The translations under genes were made by a program, and so were the position numbers. Below are positions 1-9,225 of a stretch of 64,000 bases of DNA, piece by piece. The DNA lies in the NCBI GenBank assembly GCA_031292525.1, contig JARLGY010000050.1:186001-250000 (forward strand), written 5' to 3'. How positions within the stretch are numbered: position 1 is the stretch's first letter; the number at the start of each line of letters is the position of its first letter. This stretch comes from Flavipsychrobacter sp. Lineage in GTDB: Bacteria; Bacteroidota; Bacteroidia; Chitinophagales; Chitinophagaceae. Below the pieces are notes generated by a model. It saw nothing but the letters and a program-made list of their open reading frames with translations. It was not told the DNA's origin and ran no database searches.

Positions 1-268
1 CAAAGGTTTTTCTACCAATATTTGCATATGTAAAATCTCCTGGTGAGTAAAACGCTACATCCTTGGTTCTAAAACTTGTATCGCCAAGGGTTATTTTGTC
101 TTTCTTAAATGCGCCGTGTTTCCGGTCTACGTCAGACCCTGTGAATTTTGCACCGTCTTTCAATTGCACGTAGGGTTCTTTTGCCGTGTGCAGGTCTGCA
201 AGTCGTTGTTGGGTTTTGCACGATGTGGTTAAAGCTATAAGGGCAATAGCTGCGTAAATAAATTTCAT
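1..268 (-). CDS. Small lipoprotein, C-terminus cut off by the window edge
   Basis: The reading frame opens with ATG at 268 and runs off the left edge, giving at least 89 residues. The N-terminus (MKFIYAAIALIALTTSC) is a lipoprotein signal peptide with lipobox LTTS-C, so the product is expected to be anchored in the outer or inner membrane. After the cysteine the sequence is hydrophilic, with blocks such as LKDGAKFTGSDV and DTSFRTKDVAFYS. I do not recognise the family. An in-frame ATG also exists at 286, but 268 places the signal peptide normally. The gene is too incomplete for a functional call. Confidence 0.6.
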   Translation of the reverse strand, partial: MKFIYAAIALIALTTSCKTQQRLADLHTAKEPYVQLKDGAKFTGSDVDRKHGAFKKDKITLGDTSFRTKDVAFYSPGDFTYANIGRKTF

Positions 269-371
269 GTAGTTATATTTTTGCATAATTATAATACGTA
301 AAATTTTGTTGTGCAATATTTTGTTAAATTTTATTTATAATTAATATTATGCTATATGTAATTAGCCAAGA

Positions 372-396
372 AAGGCAACCTTATTAAGGTTGCCTT
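372..396 (-). terminator. Hairpin downstream of the SDR gene
   Basis: A perfect inverted repeat (AAGGCAACCTT, 3-base loop, AAGGTTGCCTT) lies 42 bases beyond the stop of the SDR gene at 438. On the minus strand it is followed by only a short T run (TTTC), so termination is likely but weak. It may also serve transcripts coming the other way. Confidence 0.5.
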
Positions 397-437
397 GAGA
401 TAAATGATGATATTATTGTTTGCCTTTTAGATAACTA

Positions 438-1181
438 CTACCATGGCAGTTCTTCTTCCATGTGTATAAACCTTCCATTAGGGCCATCAGTACCTACCAG
501 CGATAACGACACACTTGTTTTTGCACCATCTGCAATTTCCATGGGGGCTATTTCCACTCCGCCTAGTTCTGTTTTTACCCATCCTGGATGGGCTGAATTG
601 ACTTTTATGTTTGTATTTGCCAGTTCATCAGCCAAGTGTATAGTGTACATATTCAGCGCTGCTTTTGAAGCATTGTAAGATAACCTGCGGCTAAAGGATA
701 TCGGGCTGTTTTCCTGTGCGTGAATGGTGAGTGAACCTAATATGCTTGATAAGTTCACAATACGGCCAGCCGGGCTTTTCTTCAGCAATGGCAGCAGATC
801 ATTGGTGAGGTAGATAATGCTGAACACATTGGTTTCAAAAATCTCATGCAGTTCGTCGGCTGTCGTTTCTGTAGTTTTCTTTACCATCAGTGAGTCTTCC
901 TTAGGCCCTATTCCTGCATTGTTTACGAGTATATCCAGTTTGCCAAATTTGTCTGATATATAGGCTGCCACTGCCTTTCTTTCAGCGGCATTGTTTACAT
1001 CCAGCTGTATGCCATAGGCATCAATACTTTGTGCTGTTAGTTGTGCTGCTGCAGCTTCTGCAACACTCAGCTTACGCGCCGTTAGTATAACAGCTATCCC
1101 TTTTTCGCCCAACTGTTTGGCGGTTTCAAATCCAATACCACGGTTACTACCGGTAATAAGTGCAACTTTCTGATCTTTCAT
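438..1181 (-). CDS. SDR family NAD(P)-dependent oxidoreductase
   Basis: This is a classical short-chain dehydrogenase/reductase of 247 residues. It has the N-terminal dinucleotide motif TGSNRGIG (residues 11-18), the NNAG motif near residue 86, and the catalytic YNASK near residues 168-172. The C-terminus (GTDGPNGRF...LPW) resembles carbonyl-reductase-like SDRs, and two other SDRs in the window share that ending. The substrate cannot be read from sequence. It lies downstream of a TetR gene on the same strand with a perfect palindrome between them, so it is probably the target of that regulator. Confidence 0.85.
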   Translation of the reverse strand: MKDQKVALITGSNRGIGFETAKQLGEKGIAVILTARKLSVAEAAAAQLTAQSIDAYGIQLDVNNAAERKAVAAYISDKFGKLDILVNNAGIGPKEDSLMVKKTTETTADELHEIFETNVFSIIYLTNDLLPLLKKSPAGRIVNLSSILGSLTIHAQENSPISFSRRLSYNASKAALNMYTIHLADELANTNIKVNSAHPGWVKTELGGVEIAPMEIADGAKTSVSLSLVGTDGPNGRFIHMEEELPW

Positions 1182-1235
1182 TTTGCTTGTTTTTGTTACA
1201 ATGAATTGTTTATGATTAATTTGAGATGAATATTT

Positions 1236-1251
1236 TAGACCATTTGGTCTA
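1236..1251. promoter_or_regulatory. Palindromic operator upstream of the SDR, likely TetR site
   Basis: TAGACCATTTGGTCTA is a perfect inverted repeat (7-base arms, 2-base centre) 55 bases upstream of the SDR start. A near copy lies upstream of the TetR gene. Size and symmetry fit a TetR dimer site. The link to this regulator is inferred from position. Confidence 0.65.
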
Positions 1252-1292
1252 TTTTTAGATAAATAAAAAGATTTCTAAGTCATAGCTATATA

Positions 1293-1886
1293 TTATTTAA
1301 GTGTGCAATAAGTATTTAATTCTTCTTTAAGGCTTTTAATAATCGTTTGCATAGGTTGGCTGCTTTTCATAACCCTGCATATCATATTACCCCCTTCTAT
1401 CGCGGCAAACATTTTGGTAGCAAATCCTTCGGCATTTAGTGTGGTGCTGAACTCTCCGTTGGCAATACCTTCTTTTACAATAGCTATAAATTGTTCGGTG
1501 GCATCACCAATAAAAGACTGCATTTTCTGTTGGATGCAAGGATTGGTGTCATCAGCTTCCGTACTAAAATTCATAATAGGGCAACCTCCACGAAATATGC
1601 TGTTAAGGGGATCTTTGTATAGATCCATAAAAGCCAGCAACTTACTTTTCGCAGTGGTATGATGTTGCATGGAAAATGCAGTAGCATCACCCATCTTCAA
1701 CAGCATATAATCTACTGTAGCAAGCGATAACGCTTCCTTGCTGTCAAAGTGCCCATATAAGCATCCCTTGGCTACATGGGCAGCTTTAAGTACGTCGTCA
1801 ATAGATGTTCCAGCTATACCTTTCTCATTAAAGATTGGTGCGGCTTGCTCTATTATCATTTGCCTCGTACGCTCTGCCTTGGTCAT
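1293..1886 (-). CDS. TetR/AcrR family transcriptional regulator
   Basis: The protein has 197 residues when started at ATG 1886 (MTKAERTRQMIIEQA). The N-terminal helix-turn-helix region (about residues 10-55, with GTSIDDVLKAAHVAKGCLYGHF) is typical of TetR regulators, and the C-terminal half would be the ligand-binding and dimerisation domain. An upstream in-frame start at 1937 is possible, but it would place the operator-like palindrome at 1914-1929 inside the coding region, so I prefer 1886. It probably represses itself and the SDR gene downstream. The inducer is unknown. Confidence 0.85.
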   Translation of the reverse strand: MTKAERTRQMIIEQAAPIFNEKGIAGTSIDDVLKAAHVAKGCLYGHFDSKEALSLATVDYMLLKMGDATAFSMQHHTTAKSKLLAFMDLYKDPLNSIFRGGCPIMNFSTEADDTNPCIQQKMQSFIGDATEQFIAIVKEGIANGEFSTTLNAEGFATKMFAAIEGGNMICRVMKSSQPMQTIIKSLKEELNTYCTLK

Positions 1887-1913
1887 GGTCCTACTTGTTT
1901 GACGATGTAAAAA

Positions 1914-1929
1914 TAGACTGAAAGGTCTA
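1914..1929. promoter_or_regulatory. Second operator-like palindrome, upstream of the TetR gene
   Basis: TAGACTGAAAGGTCTA matches the outer bases of the operator at 1236 (TAGAC....GGTCTA), with one mismatch in the symmetry. It sits 28 bases upstream of the chosen TetR start and suggests autoregulation. It also argues against the longer N-terminus. Confidence 0.55.
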
Positions 1930-2013
1930 AATTGCAAAAGTCAATTACTTAACTACCTATAAAGGTTCTTTATAATTATAACGATCACTAATACTGTAGC
2001 GCAAAATTTGCAC

Positions 2014-2376
2014 TTACTCCGCTAGCCATTTTTTAGCCGTCTCCAGTTCGCTAAGCGTAAAAGCACGAACCTCGCCGGGCATAGCAGTACCAAAAACCTC
2101 AGTAAATTTGTTCACATATTTCTGGTCACTTACTATGGCAATTTTTTTCCATTGCAGCAGGTGCTTAAGTCCCAATTTGATGTCATCGTACCAGGCACCT
2201 GTGCTTATGTTGCTTACATCAGAATCTAGTACAAAGAGGTAACGGAGGCTGCCTGTGCTATCAGCAAGCATATCTACTACCGGTAATAATGTAGTATCGT
2301 AATCGTTCTTGGTGATCTTGCCGGTTCCCCTGAAGCCTACTACATTTTGTGGAAGGTCTTGTATCTGCTCTATCAT
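2014..2376 (-). CDS. STAS/SpoIIAA-like protein
   Basis: A 120-residue single-domain protein resembling the SpoIIAA-like (STAS-fold) family found as stand-alone proteins in many bacteria. The alternating pattern fits: an early strand (VVGFRGTGKITKNDY), a core strand (LRYLFVLDSD), then WKKIAIVSDQKYV and a C-terminal helix ending in ETAKKWL. No partner anti-sigma factor or transporter is adjacent, so a role cannot be assigned. It is transcribed away from etfB. Confidence 0.7.
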   Translation of the reverse strand: MIEQIQDLPQNVVGFRGTGKITKNDYDTTLLPVVDMLADSTGSLRYLFVLDSDVSNISTGAWYDDIKLGLKHLLQWKKIAIVSDQKYVNKFTEVFGTAMPGEVRAFTLSELETAKKWLAE

Positions 2377-2519
2377 AAAAATTGCTTTGTAATATTACCC
2401 TATCAAATTCATGCCATTAACTGGCGTTATTTTGAAACTTTTGCTGACGATTTTTGAATTTTACCGTAGGTTTACATTCCATTTAAACCGCCATGCGGTT
2501 GGCAGTAAATATATTTTAT

Positions 2520-3263
2520 ATGAAGATATTAGTTTGCATCAGCCAGGTACCTGACACTACTACCAAGATCGCGTTTAGCGATAACAACACACACTTTAAT
2601 ACCCAGGGTGTAACTTTCATTATTAACCCATACGATGAATGGTATGCACTAGTGCGTGCGCTTGAATTAAAGGAAAGCGGTGTGGCCACTGCAGTGCACC
2701 TGGTTACTGTAGGCAAGGCCGATACAGAACCTGTAATACGTAAAGCGCTTGCCTTGGGTGGTGAAGAGGCTATACGCATAGATGCCGACAGCAGCGATAC
2801 CTATATGGTAGCTGCACAAATAGCCGAATATGCACGTACCGAAAAGTATGATCTGGTATTGTGTGGCAAAGAAAGTATAGACTATAACAACGGCGCAGTA
2901 GGTGCTATGCTGGCTCAGTTGCTGGATGTAAATTATATAGGCTTTGCAACTAAAATAGATGTTGCTGGTACAGAAGCAACTGTGAACAGGGAGATAGAAG
3001 GTGGTGAAGAAACAAATGTATGCAGCCTGCCGTTGGTAATTAGTTGCCAGAAGGGGGTTGCTGAAGCACGCATACCCAATATGCGTGGTATTATGGCAGC
3101 ACGTACCAAGCCATTAAAGGTAGTTCCGGCTGCTGCTGTAAGCCCACTTACTACAGTGGTAAGTTACGAGCTGCCACCAGCCAAAACCGGTGTGAAAATG
3201 ATAGACGCCGAAAATATGGATGAGCTGGTAAGTCTGTTGCACTCTAACGCTAAAGTTATCTAA
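2520..3263 (+). CDS. etfB: Electron transfer flavoprotein subunit beta
   Basis: The beta subunit of electron transfer flavoprotein carries electrons from acyl-CoA dehydrogenases toward the respiratory chain and binds AMP. The start at 2520 (MKILVCISQVPDT) matches the family start; nine extra upstream residues are possible but unlikely. Diagnostic parts are FIINPYDEWYALVRALELKE, the VTVGKAD segment, CGKESIDYNNGAVGAMLAQLL, and the C-terminal region RIPNMRGIMAARTKPL. The length (247 residues) is normal. etfA follows after 34 bases, so the two are surely one operon. Confidence 0.95.
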   Translation: MKILVCISQVPDTTTKIAFSDNNTHFNTQGVTFIINPYDEWYALVRALELKESGVATAVHLVTVGKADTEPVIRKALALGGEEAIRIDADSSDTYMVAAQIAEYARTEKYDLVLCGKESIDYNNGAVGAMLAQLLDVNYIGFATKIDVAGTEATVNREIEGGEETNVCSLPLVISCQKGVAEARIPNMRGIMAARTKPLKVVPAAAVSPLTTVVSYELPPAKTGVKMIDAENMDELVSLLHSNAKVI

Positions 3264-3297
3264 ACCAATCTTTTAACTATTATTAATACTCCAGTAT

Positions 3298-4272
3298 ATG
3301 TCTGTAATTGTTTTAGCCGAACATGCACAAGGAATTTTTAAGAAGAAAACATTTGAAGCGCTGCAGTATGCTGCTAAAATAGCTAAGGATCTTGGCACTA
3401 CAGTTACTGCAATAGCTGCAGGTAATGTGGCCGATAGCGAAATGCAGGGTCTTGGTGCATATGGTGCACAAAAAGTATTGCACATTGCCGATGCCCGCCT
3501 GAACGATTTTAACGCACGTGCCTACACAAAAGCAATAATAAGCGCAGTACAAAAAGAAAGCGCTAAAGTAATAGTAGGTCTGCACGATGTACCGGGCAAA
3601 TCCGTAATACCACAGGTAGCGGCTGGTTTGAAGGCTGGCCTGGTATCTGGCGCTATCGCTTATCCTGATGTGAGCAATGGTTTTGTAGTGCGTACATCTG
3701 TATTCAGTGGCAAAGCATTTGCCAACGTCAGCATTTCCAGCGATATTAAAGTGATCACCCTGATGCCTAATACTTATCCTGTAGTGAAAGGTGAAGGCAG
3801 CGCAACTGTAGAGCAGTTCCAGGTAGCGTTTGACGATAAAGATTTTAGCATACAGGTAAAAGCTGTGAATAAGGTAACAGGCACGGTGCCTTTATCAGAA
3901 GCTGAACTGGTAGTTTCTGGCGGACGCGGTATGAAAGGACCTGAAAACTGGTATGTGTTGGAAGACCTGGCAAAGGAACTGGGTGCATCAATGGCATGCT
4001 CACGCCCGGTTGCCGATGCACATTGGCGCCCGCACTATGAGCACGTTGGTCAGACCGGTGGTACTATTCGCCCCAACCTATATATTGCCGTAGGTATAAG
4101 TGGCGCTATACAGCACCTGGCAGGTGTTAATGGCAGCAAAACCATTGTGGTGATCAATAAAGATCCTGAAGCGCCTTTCTTCAAGGCTGCTGACTATGGC
4201 GTAATAGGTGATGCTATGGAAGTGGTACCGCGCCTTACTGCCGCAGTAAAGAAGTTTAAAGAAAATAATTAG
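3298..4272 (+). CDS. etfA: Electron transfer flavoprotein subunit alpha
   Basis: The 324-residue alpha subunit pairs with the preceding EtfB. The C-terminal FAD-binding domain is clear: SGGRGMKGPENW, ACSRPVADAHW, VGQTGGTIRPNLYIAVGISG, and VVINKDPEAPFFKAADYGV. The N-terminal domain is the usual Rossmann-like half that contacts EtfB. A strong intrinsic terminator about 50 bases downstream closes the two-gene operon. Confidence 0.95.
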   Translation: MSVIVLAEHAQGIFKKKTFEALQYAAKIAKDLGTTVTAIAAGNVADSEMQGLGAYGAQKVLHIADARLNDFNARAYTKAIISAVQKESAKVIVGLHDVPGKSVIPQVAAGLKAGLVSGAIAYPDVSNGFVVRTSVFSGKAFANVSISSDIKVITLMPNTYPVVKGEGSATVEQFQVAFDDKDFSIQVKAVNKVTGTVPLSEAELVVSGGRGMKGPENWYVLEDLAKELGASMACSRPVADAHWRPHYEHVGQTGGTIRPNLYIAVGISGAIQHLAGVNGSKTIVVINKDPEAPFFKAADYGVIGDAMEVVPRLTAAVKKFKENN

Positions 4273-4320
4273 AATAGGTCAGCTGGGGTTATTATTAAAC
4301 CGCCTTGCATGGTATAATGA

Positions 4321-4358
4321 AAAGTAGCCCCGGTCTTCACAGGCCGGGGCTACTTTTT
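4321..4358 (+). terminator. Intrinsic terminator of etfBA
   Basis: A 13-base GC-rich stem (AAAGTAGCCCCGG paired with CCGGGGCTACTTT, 10-base loop) ends in a T run. It lies directly after etfA and is one of the clearest terminators in the window. Confidence 0.9.
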
Positions 4359-4481
4359 GAGTTGCCTGCTAAAAATAATACCTAACGATTTGCTAATTTA
4401 AAGAATACACAATTGCGATATAGTATTTTTATATGCGCATGCTCCTTAAGCTTACTTATCTTTAATGCCTTATTTTTATAG

Positions 4482-4982
4482 ATGATCACTGTAATATCTG
4501 CTACCAACAGGCCAGAGAGTATGACCTTAAAAGTGGCCCAATTATATACCCGCTTACTTTCAGAGCAGGCTACAGATGTACAATTGCTATCGCTGGAAGG
4601 ACAAGATATCTGGGAGCGCGGCCCCGGGCTTACTGCGCTGGAAAATAAATACCTGATACCGGCAGAGAAGTTTGTGTTTATAATGCCCGAATACAATGGC
4701 AGTTTCCCCGGCGTACTAAAGATGTTATTGGATAATAGCGATATAAAGAAATGTTGGTGGCACAAGAAGGTGATGCTTACAGGCGTGGCCGATGGGCGAG
4801 GTGGCAACCTGCGCGGCTTAGAGCATATGACCAATATATTGCACTACCTGAAGATGCATGTGTTTTATAACAAAATACCACTCAGCCGCATAAACGAGGA
4901 AATGGATGAGACGGGGAAACTACTAAAGCCTGCCACCGTAGAGGCAATAAATGAACAAGTGAACGAATTTTTAAGCTACTAA
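4482..4982 (+). CDS. NADPH-dependent FMN reductase family protein
   Basis: A flavodoxin-like NAD(P)H:FMN oxidoreductase of 166 residues. The N-terminus MITVISATNRPESMTLKVA is the FMN phosphate-binding strand-loop, and FIMPEYNGSFPGVLKMLLD is the conserved PEYNGS motif of the family. It starts 213 bases after etfA, beyond the terminator, and ends 8 bases before the metallophosphoesterase start, suggesting a two-gene unit. The physiological electron acceptor is unknown. Confidence 0.88.
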   Translation: MITVISATNRPESMTLKVAQLYTRLLSEQATDVQLLSLEGQDIWERGPGLTALENKYLIPAEKFVFIMPEYNGSFPGVLKMLLDNSDIKKCWWHKKVMLTGVADGRGGNLRGLEHMTNILHYLKMHVFYNKIPLSRINEEMDETGKLLKPATVEAINEQVNEFLSY

Positions 4983-4990
4983 GAGAAGAT

Positions 4991-6235
4991 ATGCTGCGTC
5001 TTGTTATTATCCTGGCTATCATCGCCCTTGCTGAGTATTATAGTTACGTGGCTGTACGTGCAGCCGTTCAGTCGTTACCAACAGGCTTACGTATTGGTAC
5101 AATGTCCCTTTATATTTTGCTTAGTCTGTCCGCATGGGCCGGCATTGCATTTTTTCGTACCATCAACTGGGCAAACGTGCCGCACCTGCTGCGCAACATT
5201 TATATAGCGTTTGTTATTGGCTTTATAGTGGGTAAAATATTGATACTCATAACTATGCTTGTTGACGACCTACGCAGAGGTGGTGTATGGATATATAATG
5301 CAATTACTGAAAGCCGGGCATCTGTAGCTCCCGGAGATGATGCAATCAGCCGTTCTGTTTTCCTTACTCGCCTTGCTTTACTGCTTGGAGGCACCTCGCT
5401 GGTAGGGTTTATTTATGGTATTACCAATAGGTATAACTATCATATACACCGTATAAAGCTTCCGCTCACCGGTTTGCCAGCTGCTTTCCGGGGATTTAAG
5501 ATCGTGCAGTTGTCAGACATACATACAGGAAGTTTTGACAACCATGCTGCCGTAGCTAAAGGGATAAAAAAAGCATTGGCTGAAAAAGGGGATATCATTC
5601 TATTTACAGGAGACCTGGTGAACAACCACTCTGATGAAGTAGATGAAAACTACCAAAAGATTTTTGCCACCCTGAACGCACCCATGGGGGTATATAGTGC
5701 CTTAGGCAATCATGATTATGGCGATTATGTACAATGGCCAACACCTGCCGCAAAAGTTGCCAACCTGGAAAAATTAAAAGCGATACAGGCAAGCATGGGC
5801 TGGCGCTTACTTATGAATGAACATGTGATATTGGAAAAAGGTACCGATAAAATTGCGCTCATCGGTATTGAGAACTGGAGTGCCAAGGCCAATTTTCCCA
5901 AGTATGGCAATATGGCAAAAGCATACGCCGGACTGGATGCAAAAAATATCCCAATAAAAATACTCATGTCGCACGATCCTTCGCACTGGGATGCAGAGGT
6001 GCGGACACATTATGGGGATGTGCAGCTTACATTAAGCGGTCATACCCACGGCATGCAGTTTGGCATAGAAAGCAAATGGCTAAAGTGGAGCCCTGTGCAG
6101 TATATGTACAAAGAATGGGCAGGTTTATACCAGGAAGAGAAGCAATACCTGTATGTGAATAGAGGGTTTGGTTTCCTTGGTTATCCTGGCCGTCTGGGTA
6201 TATTGCCCGAAATTACAGTAATAGAACTGGTCTAG
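4991..6235 (+). CDS. Membrane-anchored metallophosphoesterase
   Basis: A 414-residue protein with several transmembrane helices in the first about 155 residues and a calcineurin-like phosphoesterase domain after that. All metal-binding motifs are visible: QLSDIHTG, FTGDLVNNH, ALGNHDYG, MSHDPSHW and SGHTHGMQFG. The membrane arrangement resembles YkuE/YaeI-type enzymes, some of which act on lipid-linked pyrophosphates, but the substrate here is not evident. The gene end overlaps by 4 bases the end of a small convergent gene. Confidence 0.9.
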   Translation: MLRLVIILAIIALAEYYSYVAVRAAVQSLPTGLRIGTMSLYILLSLSAWAGIAFFRTINWANVPHLLRNIYIAFVIGFIVGKILILITMLVDDLRRGGVWIYNAITESRASVAPGDDAISRSVFLTRLALLLGGTSLVGFIYGITNRYNYHIHRIKLPLTGLPAAFRGFKIVQLSDIHTGSFDNHAAVAKGIKKALAEKGDIILFTGDLVNNHSDEVDENYQKIFATLNAPMGVYSALGNHDYGDYVQWPTPAAKVANLEKLKAIQASMGWRLLMNEHVILEKGTDKIALIGIENWSAKANFPKYGNMAKAYAGLDAKNIPIKILMSHDPSHWDAEVRTHYGDVQLTLSGHTHGMQFGIESKWLKWSPVQYMYKEWAGLYQEEKQYLYVNRGFGFLGYPGRLGILPEITVIELV

Positions 6236-6429
6236 TTCCTGCGTGCCATTTCTAAAATACGAGCAACTGCTTCATCACGCGGTTGTAGTAAGTCAGTAGC
6301 TGCTGCTTGCAGATATGTATTCATATCGCTGCACTCGGCTTGCGTAATATAAGTTTTATGTGTTATTGGGGCTGCAGTGGGGGCTTTAAAGGTCTTTTGT
6401 GTAATTGTTCTGTGTACAGTTTTATTCAT
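6232..6429 (-). CDS. Hypothetical small protein
   Basis: A 65-residue frame starting at ATG 6429 (MNKTVHRTITQKTF). An upstream in-frame start at 6465 would add 12 residues that look non-native. The protein is threonine- and alanine-rich in its first half and ends in a charged helix (LLQPRDEAVARILEMARRN). I recognise no family. It is convergent with the phosphoesterase gene and has no clear ribosome-binding site, so it may not be expressed. Confidence 0.45.
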   Translation of the reverse strand: MNKTVHRTITQKTFKAPTAAPITHKTYITQAECSDMNTYLQAAATDLLQPRDEAVARILEMARRN

Positions 6430-6531
6430 ATAAATGGTTTGAGTACATAAAAAACGCAGTTTCAAAAAAAATATTGCATTTAAAATTGCAGAAAATACTT
6501 TTTAACAAATATCCCCTGTACAATAACAATA

Positions 6532-7470
6532 TCATTGCTTGGACGGTTCTGGCACCTGGCTTAATATCTTTACTCGATAGCCTCCGGGCGTAGTGCCTTC
6601 TGTCTTTTTAAATACTTTAATAAAATTATTTACATCATCAAACCCGGTTTCCATACTCACTTGTTGAACCGTGTATTTTGAGCTGCAGAGCAACTCTTTT
6701 GCTATTTTAAGTCTTTCTTTGGTAATGAATTGGACAGGTGTAATACCAAATTCTCTTTTAAAAGTGCGGAACAACTGGGTACGGCTCATGCATGCTTTCC
6801 GGCTAAGCAGGGTTATATCCAGCTTATCGTGCAGGTGCTCGCGAATGTAGTTGGCCATCTGCTGAAAGGGGCCACTGTAGCTGCCTACTTGGGCTATACC
6901 GTCTAGTTGGTTCAGGTATTGTTGCTGCACCAGGCGTACCACCAGCTCTTTCATCGTCAGGTCAGCCAGTATATCTTTAGTGGTTGTAGTTTCGGTGCAG
7001 ATAGTCACCATTTTATTGATCACCTCGGCCAGTGAATTGCTATTCTTTAAATGGCCAGTCTTAAAATTGAAGTTCCATTTTTCGCCATGATTGCTCCTGG
7101 GGTGGTACTCATTCAGGTAATTTATGGTATTGGTCAGGCAGTCATTATCTAGTGTCAGCGCTATGCATTGTGTAGGGCTCATTGCCATGGCTTCAGGGAA
7201 ATCTATAAACATCCTGGTGCCTGCAGGGGCAAGTACTGTTTCTCCGGGAAAATAGTCAAACTGCTCAGTGTTAGGCAGGTGCATTACTTTTTTGCCTCGC
7301 ACCATGCTGGTGATCACCATGTCGTGAAAGGTGAGCTGAACTTTTTCAGCCGGTCGGTAAGTTTCAAAAACATTAAGCTCACAATGATTCAGGTTATAAA
7401 CACTTCTGTTCTCTACATCTGTAAGCAGATTTTTAGGAGCAGTTAACTGAATATGCTTAAGTAAGCTCAT
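6532..7470 (-). CDS. AraC family transcriptional regulator
   Basis: The C-terminal about 100 residues form the double helix-turn-helix of AraC/XylS regulators (MANYIREHL, ITLLSRKACMSRTQLFRTFKREFG, VQQVSMETGFDDVNNFIKVFKK). The N-terminal about 190 residues would be the sensor or dimerisation domain. I start at ATG 7470, because the frame upstream only reaches a TTG at 7515. The gene is divergent from the aldehyde dehydrogenase at 7613. This arrangement is common for AraC activators of acetaldehyde dehydrogenase genes, so it likely controls that gene. Confidence 0.88.
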   Translation of the reverse strand: MSLLKHIQLTAPKNLLTDVENRSVYNLNHCELNVFETYRPAEKVQLTFHDMVITSMVRGKKVMHLPNTEQFDYFPGETVLAPAGTRMFIDFPEAMAMSPTQCIALTLDNDCLTNTINYLNEYHPRSNHGEKWNFNFKTGHLKNSNSLAEVINKMVTICTETTTTKDILADLTMKELVVRLVQQQYLNQLDGIAQVGSYSGPFQQMANYIREHLHDKLDITLLSRKACMSRTQLFRTFKREFGITPVQFITKERLKIAKELLCSSKYTVQQVSMETGFDDVNNFIKVFKKTEGTTPGGYRVKILSQVPEPSKQ

Positions 7471-7612
7471 GTGTGTGGCATTTCCTGTCGAAAAGTTACG
7501 AAGATTGCCTGACAAAAAAAGGAATGGGATTTTAGTACTATAGAATGATATTATTTACCTACTCATTTGATTATAGTAAAAATAGCTTTGGTAACAATTA
7601 AAAACCTAAGCA

Positions 7613-9157
7613 ATGAGTACCGTAACAGAGAATACCATAGCAGTAGAAAAAAGTAGTAAGGCTTTTAAATGGCCTGCATTTAAAAGCAGGTACGAAAATT
7701 ACATTGGTGGCGAGTGGGTACCCCCGGTATCAGGTGTCTATTTTGATAATACCTCGCCAATAAACGGTAAAGTATTTACTCAGGCAGCCCGATCGGGTAA
7801 GGCCGATGTGGAGCTGGCCGTAGATGCTGCTGAAAAAGCTTTTAAAACATGGAGCAAAACAGCCGCCACTTACAGAAGCAATATCTTATTGAAAATTGCA
7901 CAGGTTATAGAAGATAACCTGCAATACCTGGCTATTGTCGAAACTATTGACAATGGTAAGCCGGTACGGGAAACACTTGCAGCAGACCTTCCGCTTGTGG
8001 TAGATCATTTCCGGTATTTTGCAGGGGTATTAAGAAGTGAAGAGGGTACTATTTCTGAACATGATGAGCATACTGTAAGCATTAATCTGCACGAGCCTTT
8101 GGGTGTAGTAGCGCAGATCATTCCATGGAATTTTCCATTGCTCATGGCTACCTGGAAAATTGCACCAGCGCTTGCTGCTGGTTGCTGCACTATTGTGAAG
8201 CCAGCTGAACAGACCCCAACCAGTATTATGGTATTGCTGGAGCTAATAGGCGACGTCTTACCTGCTGGGGTATTGAATGTAATTACAGGTTTTGGCCCTG
8301 AAGCTGGCAAGCCATTAGCTACATCAAATCGTATCGCCAAAGTAGCATTTACTGGAGAAACTACTACGGGCCGACTCATCATGCAATATGCATCTGAAAA
8401 TCTGATACCGGTAACTATGGAGCTGGGTGGTAAATCCCCCAATATCTTCTTTGCCTCAGTTGGAGATGCAGACGATGCCTTTTTCGATAAGGCAGTGGAA
8501 GGTGCTGTTCTCTTTGCGCTGAACCAGGGCGAAGTATGTACTTGCCCATCGCGCATATTGGTACACGAAAGCATTTACGACAAGTTTATGGAAAGGGTAG
8601 TGGTACGTACCAAAGCCATAAAGATGGGGAATCCACTTGACCCGGAAACTATGATAGGCGCCCAGGCATCTAACGATCAATACGAAAAAATACTTTCTTA
8701 CATAGATATAGGGAAGCAAGAAGGTGCAGAAGTACTTACCGGCGGCGGTGCTGCAAGGTTGAATAGCGGACTGGAAGACGGGTACTATGTGCAGCCTACC
8801 ATTTTTAAGGGCAACAATAAAATGCGCATTTTCCAGGAGGAAATATTTGGGCCGGTTGTTGCGGTAACCACGTTTAAAACTACAGAAGAAGCAATTGCCA
8901 TTGCTAATGACACCATGTACGGACTTGGAGCGGGCGTATGGACAAGAGATGCTCACGAACTTTACCAGGTGCCACGTGCTATACAGGCAGGTCGCGTATG
9001 GGTAAACTGTTATCATGCTTATCCTGCACACGCACCATTTGGTGGCTACAAAAAATCAGGTTTTGGCCGCGAAACGCACAAAATGATGTTGAACCACTAC
9101 AGGCAAACAAAGAACATGCTCATTTCTTACGACAAGAACAAGCTGGGATTCTTTTAA
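7613..9157 (+). CDS. NAD-dependent aldehyde dehydrogenase (AldB/ExaC type)
   Basis: A 514-residue aldehyde dehydrogenase that oxidises an aldehyde, plausibly acetaldehyde, to the acid. Visible motifs are [10 protein letters not shown] and KPAEQTP for the cofactor fold, [14 protein letters not shown] with the general-base glutamate, and [11 protein letters not shown] with the catalytic cysteine. The VCTCPSR variant and the neighbouring DUF779 gene point to the AldB/ExaC subgroup. A TAGCTTTG box at 7583-7590 fits a Bacteroidota -7 element. The divergent AraC gene is the likely activator. Confidence 0.93.
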   Translation: MSTVTENTIAVEKSSKAFKWPAFKSRYENYIGGEWVPPVSGVYFDNTSPINGKVFTQAARSGKADVELAVDAAEKAFKTWSKTAATYRSNILLKIAQVIEDNLQYLAIVETIDNGKPVRETLAADLPLVVDHFRYFAGVLRSEEGTISEHDEHTVSINLHEPLGVVAQIIPWNFPLLMATWKIAPALAAGCCTIVKPAEQTPTSIMVLLELIGDVLPAGVLNVITGFGPEAGKPLATSNRIAKVAFTGETTTGRLIMQYASENLIPVTMELGGKSPNIFFASVGDADDAFFDKAVEGAVLFALNQGEVCTCPSRILVHESIYDKFMERVVVRTKAIKMGNPLDPETMIGAQASNDQYEKILSYIDIGKQEGAEVLTGGGAARLNSGLEDGYYVQPTIFKGNNKMRIFQEEIFGPVVAVTTFKTTEEAIAIANDTMYGLGAGVWTRDAHELYQVPRAIQAGRVWVNCYHAYPAHAPFGGYKKSGFGRETHKMMLNHYRQTKNMLISYDKNKLGFF

Positions 9158-9174
9158 TGGCATTAGGGGTTGAG

Positions 9175-9210
9175 AAGGGGACTGCCTAAAAGCAGCCCCT
9201 TTTATTTTTT
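9175..9210 (+). terminator. Terminator-like hairpin between aldehyde dehydrogenase and DUF779 genes
   Basis: Arms AAGGGGACTGC and GCAGCCCCTT pair with one bulged A, and a long T-rich tract follows (TTTTATTTTTTTT). It lies within the 68-base gap, so it may only partly reduce expression of the downstream DUF779 gene. Confidence 0.7.
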
Positions 9211-9225
9211 TTAATAACGGCTACT

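Noticed and set aside
1887-1937. Longer N-terminus of the TetR protein
   Set aside because: It would include an operator-like palindrome in the coding region and adds residues not typical of the family.
4382-4834. 150-residue minus-strand frame
   Set aside because: It is the antisense shadow of the FMN reductase gene, whose motifs are clear.
8456-9031. 191-residue minus-strand frame inside aldehyde dehydrogenase
   Set aside because: It is opposite the conserved dehydrogenase coding region and has no recognisable family.
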